Under the pieces are notes generated by a model. That model was not told the origin of the DNA. It saw only the letters and a program-made list of their open reading frames with translations, and did no database searches. 64,000 nucleotides of DNA from Azorinus chamasolen (Eukaryota; Mollusca; Bivalvia; Cardiida; Solecurtidae): the NCBI GenBank assembly GCA_963576725.1, contig OY755242.1, positions 28,818,725 to 28,882,724 of the forward strand, given 5' to 3'. Positions 17,915-29,217 of this stretch are shown piece after piece. The position numbers and the translations under genes were made by a program. Each line of letters begins with the position of its first letter. Within the stretch, counting starts at the first letter, position 1.

Positions 17915-18148
17915 AGAAAAAAACTGAACCATTGTCATTTTTGTGAACTTGCACCACCGAATTAATTTATAGATTGCCTTAGCTACCGTATTGCTCAGGT
18001 TGATCTAGTGTGACCACCCATAATCTGTCGCCTGTCCATCAACATTTAATTTATAAAGTGCCCTCGCCTAAACCACTGACAGGAAGTTGAGACTTGACAG
18101 ATATATGCTCCTATATAGTCATACTATAGCTCATAATTGCGATATTTT

Positions 18149-18394
18149 CAGGGCTGCCACACGTCGGGGAACTTGATTTTTTTCAAGGTCAGGGAGTTTT
18201 GAGAACTGTCGGAAATTTTAAAACATAGGCAAATGTCAGGGAATTCTGAAAAAATGAGAATGAATGCCGTATATTTTAGTATTACATAAATTATGACAAA
18301 GACCAAATTTCGCATTGTATTATGTCGGGGAAATTTGGAATTATGTCAGGGAATAGTCTGGGTAATTTGTTTCCTCCCGTTAGTGGCAACCCTG
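18149..18394. mobile_element. hAT-like MITE (CAGGGCTGCCAC / GTGGCAACCCTG)
   Basis: Terminal inverted repeats agree at 11 of 12 positions. The inside is made of degenerate GTCAGGGAATTTTGA-like phrases. A related fragment is at 11255-11400. No clean target duplication seen. Confidence 0.6.
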
Positions 18395-18399
18395 ATTTT

Positions 18400-19090
18400 G
18401 CATATTTTCAGGAAGAAACCAGACATGTCTTTAGCAAAATTTGAATTCTTAAAATGATCTACACAGAAATGGTGTAATTAGCTAAAAACGCCCAGGGATT
18501 GTTGACATTTTCACCGTTTAGGAGCTGTGCCAACAATGCACTGAATGAATCCGATAACTCAATTGATCACAATCTGCCTTGTGAGAGTGCCGTAAATCAG
18601 GGAAATGCACTAGTGCATTTTTTATGCAAATTAGCAATCGTAGCGCTCCATGTGCAGCACCCGTTGCATTACTACGCTGTTTGTAAGGAATGGCTGAAAC
18701 AGCCGTCGGCTATATAGCCTGTTTCATTTTCTAAGGCATTTTAAGGCTTTATCAAAAGAATTTTAGATCGTGTTCAGTACACATTGTTTTCATGAAACTC
18801 GTTTACTATTATGAATATGACACTCGCTAAAACTCGTGTCATATCATTATAGTAAACTCGTGTCATAAAAAACTGTAATGAACACTCGTGTAAGATCCTC
18901 TATATAATATACACTATGTGTATACACAGAGGTGAATGACATCACGCAAATTGTGGTAAACATAATTATATGAAACGTGATCTCCCGCTGCCAATCGAAA
19001 TTGTTCGTGGCAAGCTAAAGTGTTTTAAAAATATAAATAGCTCGATCATGTTATAAAATAGGCGACATTTACATAATTTTGAGCGATATG
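18400..19090. other. No gene recognised; decayed repeats
   Basis: Holds a foldback around 18690-18730 (GAAACAGCC..GGCTATATAGCCTGTTTC) and repeated ACTCGTGTCATA phrases at 18780-18895. A 72-codon frame at 18499 resembles nothing I know. I see no splice-supported coding sequence. Confidence 0.5.
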
Positions 19091-19093
19091 ACT

Positions 19094-19313
19094 TTAACCC
19101 ATTACCTCATAGGCTATTTTTAGATACAACCTCTGAATAAGTCTACCCAAAAGGAGCATTAACTAGAGAAAACGACAATTTTAGAATTTTTTAGTTTGAA
19201 ACCATTGTGATAAATGGAGCATTTGCTCCTATAGGATCAAATGCTCTATCACAATGGTTTCACAAAGTTACTTTTACGTCGTCAAACGCCGTCAATATGA
19301 GGGAATGGGTTAA
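19094..19313. mobile_element. TTAA-ended hairpin MITE, family A copy 5
   Basis: TTAACCCATTACCTCATAGG to GAGGGAATGGGTTAA. The dyad CATTTGCTCCTATAGGATCA has one mismatch. About 220 bp. Confidence 0.75.
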
Positions 19314-19521
19314 TGGTCATCTACCCCCAAAAGACGTTCGAAGATTTAAATTTAATGAAAAACTTGATTACCATGGTGATCTATTGAGGTTGCTCTCTGC
19401 ATTCGTACAGAAACAGTCACTATCGGCAAGGTGTCACTTGCTTTAGTAAATCCATTCTCTGTCGTCCTGTCACAAAAAAAGGTTTTTATCAGATCATACA
19501 CATTCATTTGGACACCCTTTT

Positions 19522-20160
19522 TATACCCCCTTTTGAAAAAATGGGGGTATATTGCTTTGCACATGTCGTTCAGTCGTTGGATCAAACAATTTCCGATCAA
19601 TAACTGATAAACGGTTTAGCGTAGGATCTTCAAACTTGCTGTGGTGGTTGGTCATGGCCATTAGATGACTCCTATTGTTTTTTAGGTCACAGGTCAAGGT
19701 TACCATAACCTTCACTGGTGAAATGATTTCCGTTCAATAACTACTGAAGGGTTTGGCTTGGGATCTTCAAACTTGCTATGGTACATGTAATTAGTCATGG
19801 CCACTAGATGACCCCTATTGTTTTTTAGCTCGTCTGTTTCGAAGAAATGAGCTATTGTGACTCCGGCGTCATTGTCGTCCGAAATCTTAACATTGACCAT
19901 AACTTCTTCAATTTTTCATTTACAACCTTCATTTTTGGTATGCATGTTCATCTTGACAATGACGACAGACGAACGTTGGCGCCCGATTGCGGTGCTCATG
20001 TTAGGTCACAAGGTCCAGGTTACCGTGACCTTAACTGGTGAAATGGGTTCCGATCAATAACTGCTCAAGGGTTTGGCTTAGGATCTTCAAACTTGCCATG
20101 GTAGTTAGTCATGACCACTAGAGGACCCCTATTGTTTTTTAGGTCTGGGAGTTTAGTTAT
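19522..20160. mobile_element. Non-autonomous element, TATACCCCC..GGGGGTATA head
   Basis: The head hairpin TATACCCCC..TTTTGAAAAAATGGGGGTATA (19522-19551) precedes three related blocks of about 150-200 bp marked by GATCTTCAAACTTGC at about 19627, 19761 and 20082 and by GACCCCTATTGTTTTTTAG. No coding frame. It resembles the other repeat-bearing elements in the window in design. Confidence 0.55.
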
Positions 20161-20496
20161 ACATGTTTTACAAACATCTCTTGTTATATACAACTTCAAA
20201 TACTTTCTCAAAGTAGATAATCTGAATTTGAGATAAAAATAAATAAATGTCCTATCCGAAGCTTTTTCATAGTTCTAGTTGACGCTAGTCCAGAAGTGTT
20301 CGATATTTTTTGTGTCACCTGCCGAGAGGCAGTGTGTCACTTGGGGATCACTTTTCCGTCATCTGTGTGTCTGTCTATCCGTCACTTTCTTTTTTTGGCT
20401 GTCATTTCTAAACTAATCATTATAGAGCTTTCAAATTTCACATGTCTTCCTCTCATTGATGTGACTAAGGTTCATCACTCTGCATGCAATACGTTT

Positions 20497-22504
20497 TAGC
20501 TCACCTGAGCAAAGCTCAGGTTGAGCTTTGGGGAGACTTGAACCCTTTCCCTCATATTGACGACTCTGTTAAAGTCACTTTGTGAAACCATTGTGGTAAA
20601 TAGAGCATTTGCTCCTATAGGAGCAAATGCTCTATTTACCACAATGGTTTCAAACTACAAAATTCTAAAGTTCCTTTTCTCTAGTTCATGATCCTTTTCG
20701 GTAGATTTATTCAAAGAGGTTGGGTCTAAAAATTACCTATGAGGGAATGGGTTAATGTCCGTTGTGCATCAACAATTTGCTTGTGAACACTGTAGTAGTC
20801 ACAATTTTAGTCCAATCTTCATGAAACTTGGTCAGAATGATTGTCTTGATAAGATCTCGGACGAGTTCGAAAGTGGGTCATGTGGGGTCAAAAATTAGGT
20901 CACCAGGTCAAATAATGGAATAACTTTGTGAGCACGCTAGAGGTCACATTTTAAGCTCAATCTTCATGAAACTTGTCAGAATGATTATTCAGATACAATC
21001 TCGGACGAGTTCTAAAGTGGGTCAAAAACTAAAAAGGTATAGTAGAATAAGCTTGTGAACACTAGCAGTCACATTTTCAGCCCACACTTCATGAATCTTT
21101 GTCAGAATTATTGTCTTGATGAAATCTCGGACGAGTTTAAAATTGGGTCATGTTGGGTCAAAAACTAGGTCACCAGGTTAAAAATAGTAGAATAACCTTG
21201 TGAACACTTGAGGTCACATAATCAGCCCAATCTTCATGAAACTTAGAATGGTTGTCTTGATAAAATCTCAGACGAGTTCGAAATTGGGTTATGTTGGGTG
21301 TAAAACTAGGTCAAACAGTAGAATAATCTTGTGAGCACTAGAGGTCGCATTATAAGCCCAATCTTCATGTAACTATCAGAATGGTTGTTTTGATAACAGT
21401 TTGAAGGTAGGTCAAAAACTAGGTCAAACAGTAGAAATACACCGTTAATACTCCAGTGGTCACATTTTTTTCCAATCTTCATTAAACGTAATCGGAATGA
21501 TTGTCTCCATAGAATCTTAGACGAGTTTGATAGTGGGTCACGTGGGGTCCAAATCTAGGTTACTAGGTCAAACAGAAAAACCTTGTGAATACTCTAGTGG
21601 TCACGTGCTTTGTCCAATCTTCTTGAAATTTAATCAGAATAATTGTATTGATAGAATCTTTAGACTAGTTTGAAAGTGGGCCACGTGGGGTCAAAAACTA
21701 GGTCACTAGGTCAACCAGAAGAAAAACATTGTGAACAATGTAGTTGCCACGTTTGTTGTCCAATCTTCATTAAACTTAGAATGATTGTCCCGATACAATC
21801 TTAGATAAGGATATAAGTGGGTCATGTGGGGTCAAAAACTAGGTAAAATAGTAAAACAAAAAACACCTTGCAACCACTCTAGAGGTCACAATTGTTTGTT
21901 CGATCTTCAGGAAACTTAGTCATAATGATTGTATTGATAAAATCTCAGACGACTTTGAAAGTGGATCACGTTGGGTCAAAAACTAGATCAAATGGTTGGA
22001 AAACCTTGTGAACATTCTTAGCCCAGTCTTCATGAAACTTAGAATGATTGTCCTGATAAAATCTTGGAAGAGTTTGAAAGTGAGTTAAGTGGGACCAAAA
22101 GGTAGGTCACTAGGTCATATCTTAGAAAAAAATTGTTTACACTCCAGCGGCCACATTTTAAACCAAATCTTCGTCAACCTCGCTCAGAATGTTTGTCTCG
22201 GTGATATCAAGGTTGAGTTTGATCATGGTCGGGCGGGATAAAAAAAAAAAGTAGGTCACTAGGTCAATTCTTAGAAAAATCACTCTAGAGGTCTGACTTT
22301 TAGCCCAATCTTCATTAGTCTGAATGATTGTCTAATAATCAATAATCTAAATCTTTGAATTTGTTCTGCAGAACAACTGTACATGATCTACTATCAACAT
22401 TGTTCCCTTAGGTCAATATTGGCCCCGTCCTGGGACTACCCAGTTATAATCTTAAATCTATGGTAATCAGATGAGCGATTAAGGGCCATCTTGGCCCTCT
22501 TGTT
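20497..22504. mobile_element. Non-autonomous element, AGCTCACCTGAGC head, ~130-bp internal repeats
   Basis: Head foldback AGCTCACCTGAGCAAAGCTC..AGGTTGAGCT, tail GGGCCATCTTGGCCCTCTTG. Between about 20790 and 22310, diverged units repeat the phrases CCAATCTTCATGAAACTT, AATGATTGTCTTGAT, ATCTCGGACGAGTT and GGTCAAAAACTAGGTCA. A family A MITE (20538-20755) has inserted 40 bases after the head. No coding frame. Confidence 0.7.
20538..20755. mobile_element. Family A MITE copy 6, nested
   Basis: TTGAACCCTTTCCCTCATAT to GAGGGAATGGGTTAA, with a near-perfect dyad: GCATTTGCTCCTATAGGAGC..AAATGC (centre about 20617). It is nested in the AGCTCACC-headed element. Confidence 0.8.
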
Positions 22505-23226
22505 GAGTTATTCCCCTTTGTTCTGAAAGTAAGTATAAGAGACAGTTCAAGCTTACTGACGTTTAGAAATACGAGCTATTGTCGTAACCGGCGTGTGCGT
22601 TGTCGTCGTCACCGTCCTTGCCATCCGGAAACTTGGCTCTTACTACTTTGATATGAATGCAAATCTTGTGAAACTTCATTTGTTCACCGTAACAAGGGCT
22701 ACAATTTGAACAAGGGGCGTAAGTAAGGCTGTTTTACAAAATTATGCCCGTTTTTGGATCTAGTAAATTTAATATGTCTGTCATTTTGAAAACGATTTCC
22801 AGCAGGGCTCTCAATGTTACGGTTTTAATTTTTACTTGTGGCCCTGACCTTTGGAATTATGCCCCTATATGGACTTGTCTTTGGAAATATAAAAAATCAA
22901 ATATCTGGACCCCATGTGGTGCTCTTGTTGAAATGTAAGCAGGCCAAACATTGGAATGGATGAGAATTATTCTGGCATTATGAGATATGTTAACAAGAAA
23001 ACAATCTGTAATCGGGTGCCCACTACACTGCGGACTCTCTTCAAAGGAAGGCGATACTATCGAATATCTATATAAGTGCTAAAATTGAACGAAAACACCA
23101 ACTTGGCAACTTGGTGCCTCTTACTTAGGGCTGTGTTAACATTCGTGTATGCGTTTTAATTGTTAAAATCCCCAGAATCAGTTTAAATGAAAAACAAATA
23201 CCAGTGATGTGGTTAACTTTCCATAT
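22505..23226. other. Intergenic; repeat fragments only
   Basis: 22565-22935 contains a piece of another non-autonomous repeat (GAGCTATTGTCGTAACCGGC..GTGGTGCTCTTGTTGAAATG). From there to 23226 I see no gene or clear repeat. Confidence 0.4.
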
Positions 23227-23425
23227 CTGATACGGTAAAACCCTTCTAAAGCAGGCGTTCAATTTTATTGTAAATATCGGTCTTGGAGACAGGTGACAGT
23301 TTAATGCAGGGTAAAAGGCAATTTCAGAATAAATATATATACAGAAAGCTCCTCTAGCTTTCTCCATGACTTTCACCCTGTATCTATTTTTTCTCTACTA
23401 GAGTTCTGGTTTGGAGTTTTTTTTT
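23227..23425. mobile_element. Family E MITE, degenerate
   Basis: CTGATACGGTAAAACCCTTC, then CAGGTGACAGTTTAATGCAG and AAAGCTCCTCTAGCTTTC, where the dyad has lost about 6 bases, and then ACTTTCACCCTGTATC. Confidence 0.5.
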
Positions 23426-23790
23426 AGCTCACCTGGCACAAAGTGCCAAGGTGAGCTATTGGGCTATCCGGCGTCCGTCGATGTGCGTCGTGCGTACGTG
23501 CGGGCGTCAACAATTTACTTAAACACCTTCTTCTCTGGAACCACAAAGCCAAGAGCTTTAATTATTTGGTATGTAGCATGATGTAATGGTCCTCTACAAA
23601 GATTGTTCAAATTATGTCCCCCGGGCCAAAAATGGCCCCGCCCCGGGGCTTATCAGTTTTTCGTAGGAACATCTTTAAAAATCTTCTTCTCTGAAACTGT
23701 AAGGCATAGACCTTTAATATTTTGTATGCAGCATGATCTAATGTTCAAATTATGACCCCTTGAAAATCTATAAGCAGCAGTTTGTGTCCT
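23424..23790. mobile_element. Fragment of AGCTCACC-headed element
   Basis: AGCTCACCTGGCACAAAGTG..CCAAGGTGAGCT is the head hairpin; GGCGTCCGTCGATGTGCGTC follows. Two related blocks with CTTCTTCTCTGAAACC-like text lie at about 23527 and 23684. The tail is missing. Confidence 0.55.
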
Positions 23791-23959
23791 GGTCAGAATA
23801 GATCACGATGGAGCGAACCGGTACGGGGAATAATAAAGAACAAAGCCTTGAAATGTTTACACCGGTACCGTCTGAGGGACACAATGCTCGTAATAATGTT
23901 GGCAATATTTAAGTATGTAGAATAGGAAAACATGGCAGTCGTGAATCGGTGGTAGCTGT

Positions 23960-24380
23960 TGGTATGTATTCTACCACTTTTAACCATATGGTACAATTAA
24001 CCTTTTTTCTAAATATTTCATTGAAGAGAATAAAAAATTCTCTTCATAGAAATTTGAAAGGCATGCAGCTTCAATTAAACACGTTTCATTTATGTTGTTA
24101 TGTCCTCCCATTTAAAACGGGCATACATTCAAATCATACCCAAACTGCAACATCTTATAGCCACATGGAACTTTACAAACATGTTTGCAATTCAGAGCTA
24201 CAGATAAAGATGCGTACCGAAATAATAAAAGCTTCATTTCTCTACCAAAGAGTTTTCGAGACGAGTCTAAAGAGTGATCACAGTATGGGGTTTGGTGGAG
24301 AAATAAAGAAGCTATTCTTGAAAATGATACTTTACGCATATTATCTGGACACCTGCTTTTACCTCATTGACCTAACATAG
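23960..24380. repeat. Dispersed repeat related to 36600-36780
   Basis: CAATTCAGAGC.ACAGATAAA, TTCATTTCTCTACCAAA, CTTGAAAA..T..TACGCAT.TTATCTGGAC occur in the same order at 24190-24370 and 36650-36775. A 143-codon frame crosses it but the second copy does not keep that frame, so it is probably not a gene. Confidence 0.4.
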
Positions 24381-24490
24381 GACGGGACACCTTTGAGCCA
24401 GAACCATTTCATTGATTTGTATGAATTACTTGTAAAACGTAAAATATTGACATCAGACTAACCTCTTCAGAGCTAGCCCAATCATGGTCT

Positions 24491-24619
24491 ATGCTTATAA
24501 AGCTTTTTAGTTGAGTCTGAGCTCGTTCTCAAGCTTTTGATTGGTCATATTTGGCTCAAATCTGACCAATCAAAAGCTTGAGAACGAACTCAGACTGAAC
24601 TAAAAAGTTTTATAAGCAT
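24491..24619. mobile_element. Long hairpin element, family F copy 1
   Basis: ATGCTTATAAAGCTTTTTAG at the left, AAAAGTTTTATAAGCAT at the right; inner arms TTTTGATTGGTCATATTTGG and CAAATCTGACCAATCAAAAG. The arms of about 60 bp are almost perfect. Other copies: 44423-44555 and 55925-56100. Confidence 0.75.
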
Positions 24620-24825
24620 GGATACAGGTCTTATACACTTATTATCATGGTACACTTAATTCATCATAAAGGGAGATAACTACATCAAGCATACTAAACG
24701 CAGTTGTTTTTTTCCATGTTAGGTTTACTTGAAGCAAGTTGCATTACTCTTGTATGTCCATACATTTGTTTGTATTTGTAAATATGGAAAGCCGTAGCTG
24801 TCTTATATGGGCAGTTTTCGTATTA

Positions 24826-25050
24826 TCGAACCAACATGGTAATATATAGAATCATATTTTCAATATATGACTTCATTTTAGCAATATATGACACCAACTT
24901 ACAATATATGTAACCAAACTATGTATATATGAAACCACTATAGTAGTGTATAGGTTCGAAATTACAATATATGAAACCAAACTACATATATATAGAACGA
25001 GAACACTAATATATAGAACCAAAATGCAATATATAGATTCATAATGTATA
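24826..25050. repeat. Decayed 21-bp tandem array, left part
   Basis: About ten units of 20-22 bp of the form AATATATGAAACCAAACTAC. It is separated from the right part (26353-26932) by an inserted LINE. Frames on both strands stay open because 21 is a multiple of three. Confidence 0.75.
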
Positions 25051-25671
25051 ATGTGTATAAAGAATCTCGGTACATGGCTCGATTCACAAATGGATATGGC
25101 ATCACACATCAATTCGGTGTGTAGGTCTAGTTATGCGCAACTCCGACGAATAGGTCATATAAGAAAGTACCTCTCACCTGATGCTACCAAGACTTTGGTG
25201 AACTCTCTGGTTACATCAAAAATAGACTACTGCAACTCATTGCTGCATGGAATTTCAAAAAACACACTGCAGAAACTTCAAAGAGTTCAAAACACAGCAG
25301 CCCGCATCATAACCAGGACTCCTCGATATGATCATATCACGCCTGTTTTGAGAGAACTTCATTGGCTTCCGGTTCAACATCGCATTGAATTCAAAATTCT
25401 GACACTTACGTATAAAGCCATGCACAATGAATCCGCCAAGTACATTGTCGACATGCTTGACGTGTATCGGCCCCGCAGAGAATTAAGGTCAGCAAGTAGC
25501 TCCTTGTCGCTGGTTGTACCAAAAAGTCGTAAGGTAAAATACGGTGAGAGAAGTTTCATGAATGCAGCTCCAAAACTCTGGAATGCTCTGCCATCAGGCA
25601 TTAGAGATGCAAGCTCACTGGCATGTTTCAAAAGATCTCTGAAAACACATTTCTTCAACATATACTACTAG
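25051..25671 (+). pseudogene. LINE reverse transcriptase C-terminal fragment, 5'-truncated
   Basis: A 206-residue frame with LGTWLDSQMDMASHINSVCR, KTLVNSLVTSKIDYCNSLL, KLQRVQNTAARIITRTPRYD, LRELHWLPVQHRIEFKIL and LWNALPSGIRDASSLACFKR to the stop at 25671. This is the region after the YADD domain in CR1/L2/Jockey-type LINEs. No intact catalytic core is present, so the piece cannot be functional on its own. The frame is uninterrupted, so the insertion is fairly young. It belongs to a different family from the LINE at 6029-8390. Confidence 0.85.
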
Positions 25672-25767
25672 GACAGTTTAGGAAAAGTAGCTTATAATCA
25701 TCAATTCTCATACCTTACGGTTCCTTTGCCATTGCAGCCCTTGGGATATGCTGTAGGAATCAATCTC

Positions 25768-26260
25768 TCATTGACCGAATAGATATCCCTACCGGTTAGT
25801 GATTTCATATTTATTGTATATCATATTTATTGTATATATATTGCTTATAATTCACCGACTTGGTATAAATAATCATGTGGTTCCTACCAGTTGGTGATTT
25901 TATACTTATTGTATATTTATTGCATATCTTTCATTGACTGGGTGGATAATCATGTGGTTCCTACCGGTTAGTGGTTATACATTTATTGTATATCTATTCC
26001 ACATCTTTCATTGACCGGGTGGATAATCATGTGGTTCCTACCGGTTAGTGATTTTATATTTATTGTATATATTTTGCATACATTTCATTGACTGGATGGA
26101 CGATCATGCCGTTCCTTCCGGTTTATGATTTCATATCTATTGTATATCTTTTGTATATCCTTCACTGACCGTCCGGCTAGTGATTTTTATATTTATTGCA
26201 TATCTATTGTAAATCTTTCATTGTCTGGATAGATAATCATGCGGTTCGTTCCGATTATTG
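25768..26260 (+). repeat. ~87-bp tandem repeat in LINE 3' UTR, about 6 copies
   Basis: Each unit contains CATTGACCGGGTGGATAATC, ATGTGGTTCCTACCGGTTAG and TGATTTTATATTTATTGTAT with variations. Marker phrases recur near 25771, 25853, 25932, 26016, 26084 and 26220. Confidence 0.75.
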
Positions 26261-26330
26261 ATTTCATCCATGTACAGCGCTTTTGAACGCACATATCCCG
26301 TGTGAAAAGAGCGCTATATAAATGTGGTAT

Positions 26331-26352
26331 AATAATAATAATAATAATAATG
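26331..26352 (+). repeat. (TAA)n tail of the LINE
   Basis: About seven ATA/TAA triplets directly after the LINE 3' end. Confidence 0.9.
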
Positions 26353-26932
26353 ACATATATGGATCAGAAACTATGCTATATGGAACTAAAATGACAATGT
26401 ATAGGTTCATACCGATAAAATATGAATTGGTTATGTGCTTATATAGTACCAATATAACAATGAATGACTTCACATTTAAATGTATGAAACCAAACAACAT
26501 TCATAGTTAACCACGTTAGCATTATATGGGTTCATATTAACAGTATATGATTAGAAAATGTACTGATATTGAACCAAACTGCTATATATGGAAGGGAAAT
26601 ACAGTTATATTGAACCGAAACAGCAAGGTATTAAATGGTACTGTATTTATATAAAACCAAACGGACAGTGCATGTTACCGATTTTGAATATATGAAACCA
26701 AAGTATATTTATATGGAGCCACTTTACCAATATATATGTTCATTTTACGCTTATATGAAAGCAAAATGTGTTTATATTGAACCAAAAGGTAATATATTGA
26801 ACCAACTTTCAGTGTATGGGACCATATGTACGATGTATGTAACGATAAAATGTTTGTATGAAACCACTCGTCTATGTATGGAACCAATCGGTCAATATAT
26901 GAAAGCAAAACGTCATTATATCCTCTGATAGG
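26353..26932. repeat. Decayed 21-bp tandem array, right part
   Basis: Roughly 28 units of 20-22 bp such as GAATATATGAAACCAAAGTA, ATTTATATGGAGCCACTTTA and AATATATGAAAGCAAAACGT. The reading frame at 26635-26928 shows a seven-residue rhythm (YMKP.., YMEP.., YMKA.., YIEP..) that simply mirrors the 21-bp unit. Confidence 0.75.
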
Positions 26933-27326
26933 ACTAATTATGGGAGGCGTATTTATCTATACACCAGAAACGGTCTCAAAACTCAAAAAGGTCAAATGGA
27001 TTCAAACGAACAGATGGTTGAAATTTTGGATAATAAATGGTGGAAAAAGTTTTATCATCATAATAAGTTCTACACTAATCCATTACCGAGTAGATACGCC
27101 GTTTAACACCATTGATTTATTCCTCCTATAAAGAAATAGTTCCTCTTTAAACAGTCAAGAATCTGCGACATATGAAATATTTTTATAGCCTAGCAGATGG
27201 TGACTTAAAACCTTTCCCTGATAGAAGCACCTTTAAGCGCATTTAATTTATTCATCCACTGAAGAAAATAGTTCATTTTTACAGTCATGAACATATAGCA
27301 TAAGAATTATTTTCTTTATCCTAGTA

Positions 27327-27525
27327 TATGGTAGTTTAAAACAGGCTGAAAGTAAAGCCTTGGGCGCATTCTGCTTTACTTTCAGCATGCTTTAAGTGGT
27401 CACATTTCGTCCTAACTAGAAACAGGTAATTGGGTAAAGGGTTAAAGCGAGCTGAAAGTAAAGTAAAACGGACCTTTAAGAGCATTCTTCTTTATTTTCA
27501 TCTTGCATTAAGTAGCCACCTGTCA
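27327..27525. mobile_element. Two degenerate family D hairpins in tandem
   Basis: GGCTGAAAGTAAAGCCTTGG..TGCTTTACTTTCAGC..TTTAAGTGGTCACAT at 27340-27410 and GCGAGCTGAAAGTAAAG..CTTTATTTTCATCTTGCATT at 27445-27520. Both are decayed and lack termini. Confidence 0.45.
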
Positions 27526-27840
27526 AAAACCAGACACAGGCTATGAGGTAAATGGTTAGGGTCGATCCGGGTAAATACGGACAAGGGTATAAATACGGAC
27601 AGTCTCTCAAAATTACTATTTATGACCTATATGTGCTTGGTATACTTTTTGTTTGAAAGGAAAAAAACGTTGAAAATAAATGTATTAAATGAAGTTTTAT
27701 GTTCTATAACAGCCGTATGTCTGAAATATTGAAAACTCTATGAAGGAAGCTGAATAAGCTTCACATTTAGAGCACCAACATTGTTGTTTACTTTAGAATT
27801 ATCTTCTTCTTTACTTCAAAATTATTCTCCAGATGGTAAA

Positions 27841-27898
27841 CAGTTTGGATCCTGATCAGACACCGGGTTATACACGGCGTCTGGTCAGGATCCAAACT
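27841..27898. repeat. Short palindrome, family H
   Basis: CAGTTTGGATCCTGATCAGA and TCTGGTCAGGATCCAAACTT, with CACCGGGTTATACACGGCG between them. Confidence 0.65.
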
Positions 27899-28089
27899 TA
27901 ACATTTAGCTGATAAACTTCCACTCGATCCATTGTTATATACAACGCCGTGTACTCGGTGAACCATAGCAAACGGCGACGTGGTAAATACTGCCTTCACT
28001 GTTTTATCGGTGTGTACCTCGATAAAAAATGCGAAAATGTAATTTGGCACTAAGTGGGTTTTGCGACTTTTTTGAAAGGCCTCTCGCGT

Positions 28090-28340
28090 GTTTTTTGTTA
28101 CTTGTCAATAGTCGAAAAACGGATCGCGAAAATCGACCTTGCAATTTCGTACTTTTTTTTTCACACTGAATACTCAGTGCATCTAAAAAAAAAAATACGA
28201 AATTGCTAAGTCGATTTTCGCATTCTAATTTTGGGGTTTACTGTAGGATTTCATATAGAAATGCGTTGGCGTTGGACTGAAAAAAAAGTGCGAAAATCGA
28301 CATTGCATTTTCGTACTTTTTTTTTCTCTGTTGAAAAAGT
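28090..28340. repeat. Imperfect inverted repeat rich in GCGAAAATCGAC
   Basis: CGAAAATCGACCTTGCAATT..TCGTACTTTTTTTT at 28117-28161 is mirrored by AAATACGAAATTGCTAAGTC..GATTTTCGC at 28192-28222, and a third block lies at 28290-28325. Non-coding. The interval 28400-29170 shows no gene that I can recognise. Confidence 0.55.
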
Positions 28341-29217
28341 CGAAAGTCGAAGGTACTAACAGGATTCCGTAGAAAACAGATGGGTAGTGGATGTTAGAGT
28401 TGCGAGGTTGTGAGGTCAACGAATTAGCATGGCGGCTGATGAATTTTAGTCGCAGGCTCCAGTTTGCAACTCCACAACTTCAGTAAAGAACATTCTGACT
28501 TGTTAAATATAATACTAAAAATTAAAACATTTCCGTTTCTGGCAACACTTACTTTTCATGTTGTCATCAGCCTTTGTCTCTTTGATTTATTTTATATGGG
28601 ATATAATTTAAATTTTATTTGTGAGTGGTGGCTGTAATAACTTGTTTTTTTTATGTTGGTGGTGGGTAATTGAAGCAAATGGAAAATATGGGTTGGGGAG
28701 TTGGAGACAATAACAAATATATATGGGAGGTGGCCCTTTTAAAAAAGTGCCTTCCACTCCCCCTACCCATATTGAAATTCCTGGAATAGCCCTATGTTAT
28801 AGACATAAAGTAAACTCCAATTAATTAAGGGTAGAATACCCAGTAACAAATCAAGCCAGAGTTACGGTACTTTTTACAACATATTAACATATTAAAACCA
28901 TTCAAAGTTCAAGGGGGCATAAACTCTGTTACAACTCAACTGGCAGAACCAAAAATTATGTCATGGACATCTCATCATGATAAATGTGTGTACACATTTT
29001 CATTTACTTTGCTTCAAGACTTTAGGAGTAGTTCCTGCCACAAGACTTTCACTGTATGCACGTACAGACGAATGCATGGACGGGATAATGGGCACCATTT
29101 CTACATCCCCTTTGCCTTTGGCAGGGGATAAAAATATAGTTTGATAAAAAATGTGCTAACCGTAGTTGCCTAGTCCTACCACATGCAATTCATCAATTCT
29201 TTAACCTTTATTCTTAC

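Larger units (their letters stand above)
25051..26352 (+). mobile_element. 5'-truncated LINE with repeat-bearing 3' UTR
   Basis: Coding fragment followed by a 620-bp 3' UTR that ends GAGCGCTATATAAATGTGG and a (TAA)n tail at 26331-26352, a typical LINE 3' end. The insertion splits a 21-bp tandem array. Confidence 0.85.

Noticed and set aside
19207..20060. Several frames of 60-80 codons
   Set aside because: They overlap a family A MITE and the TATACCCCC-headed repeat; translations are not protein-like.
26635..26928. A 97-codon frame with seven-residue periodicity that could be taken as a repeat protein
   Set aside because: The rhythm is fully explained by the 21-bp tandem DNA array, frames are open on both strands, and no start, splice or conservation signal supports it.
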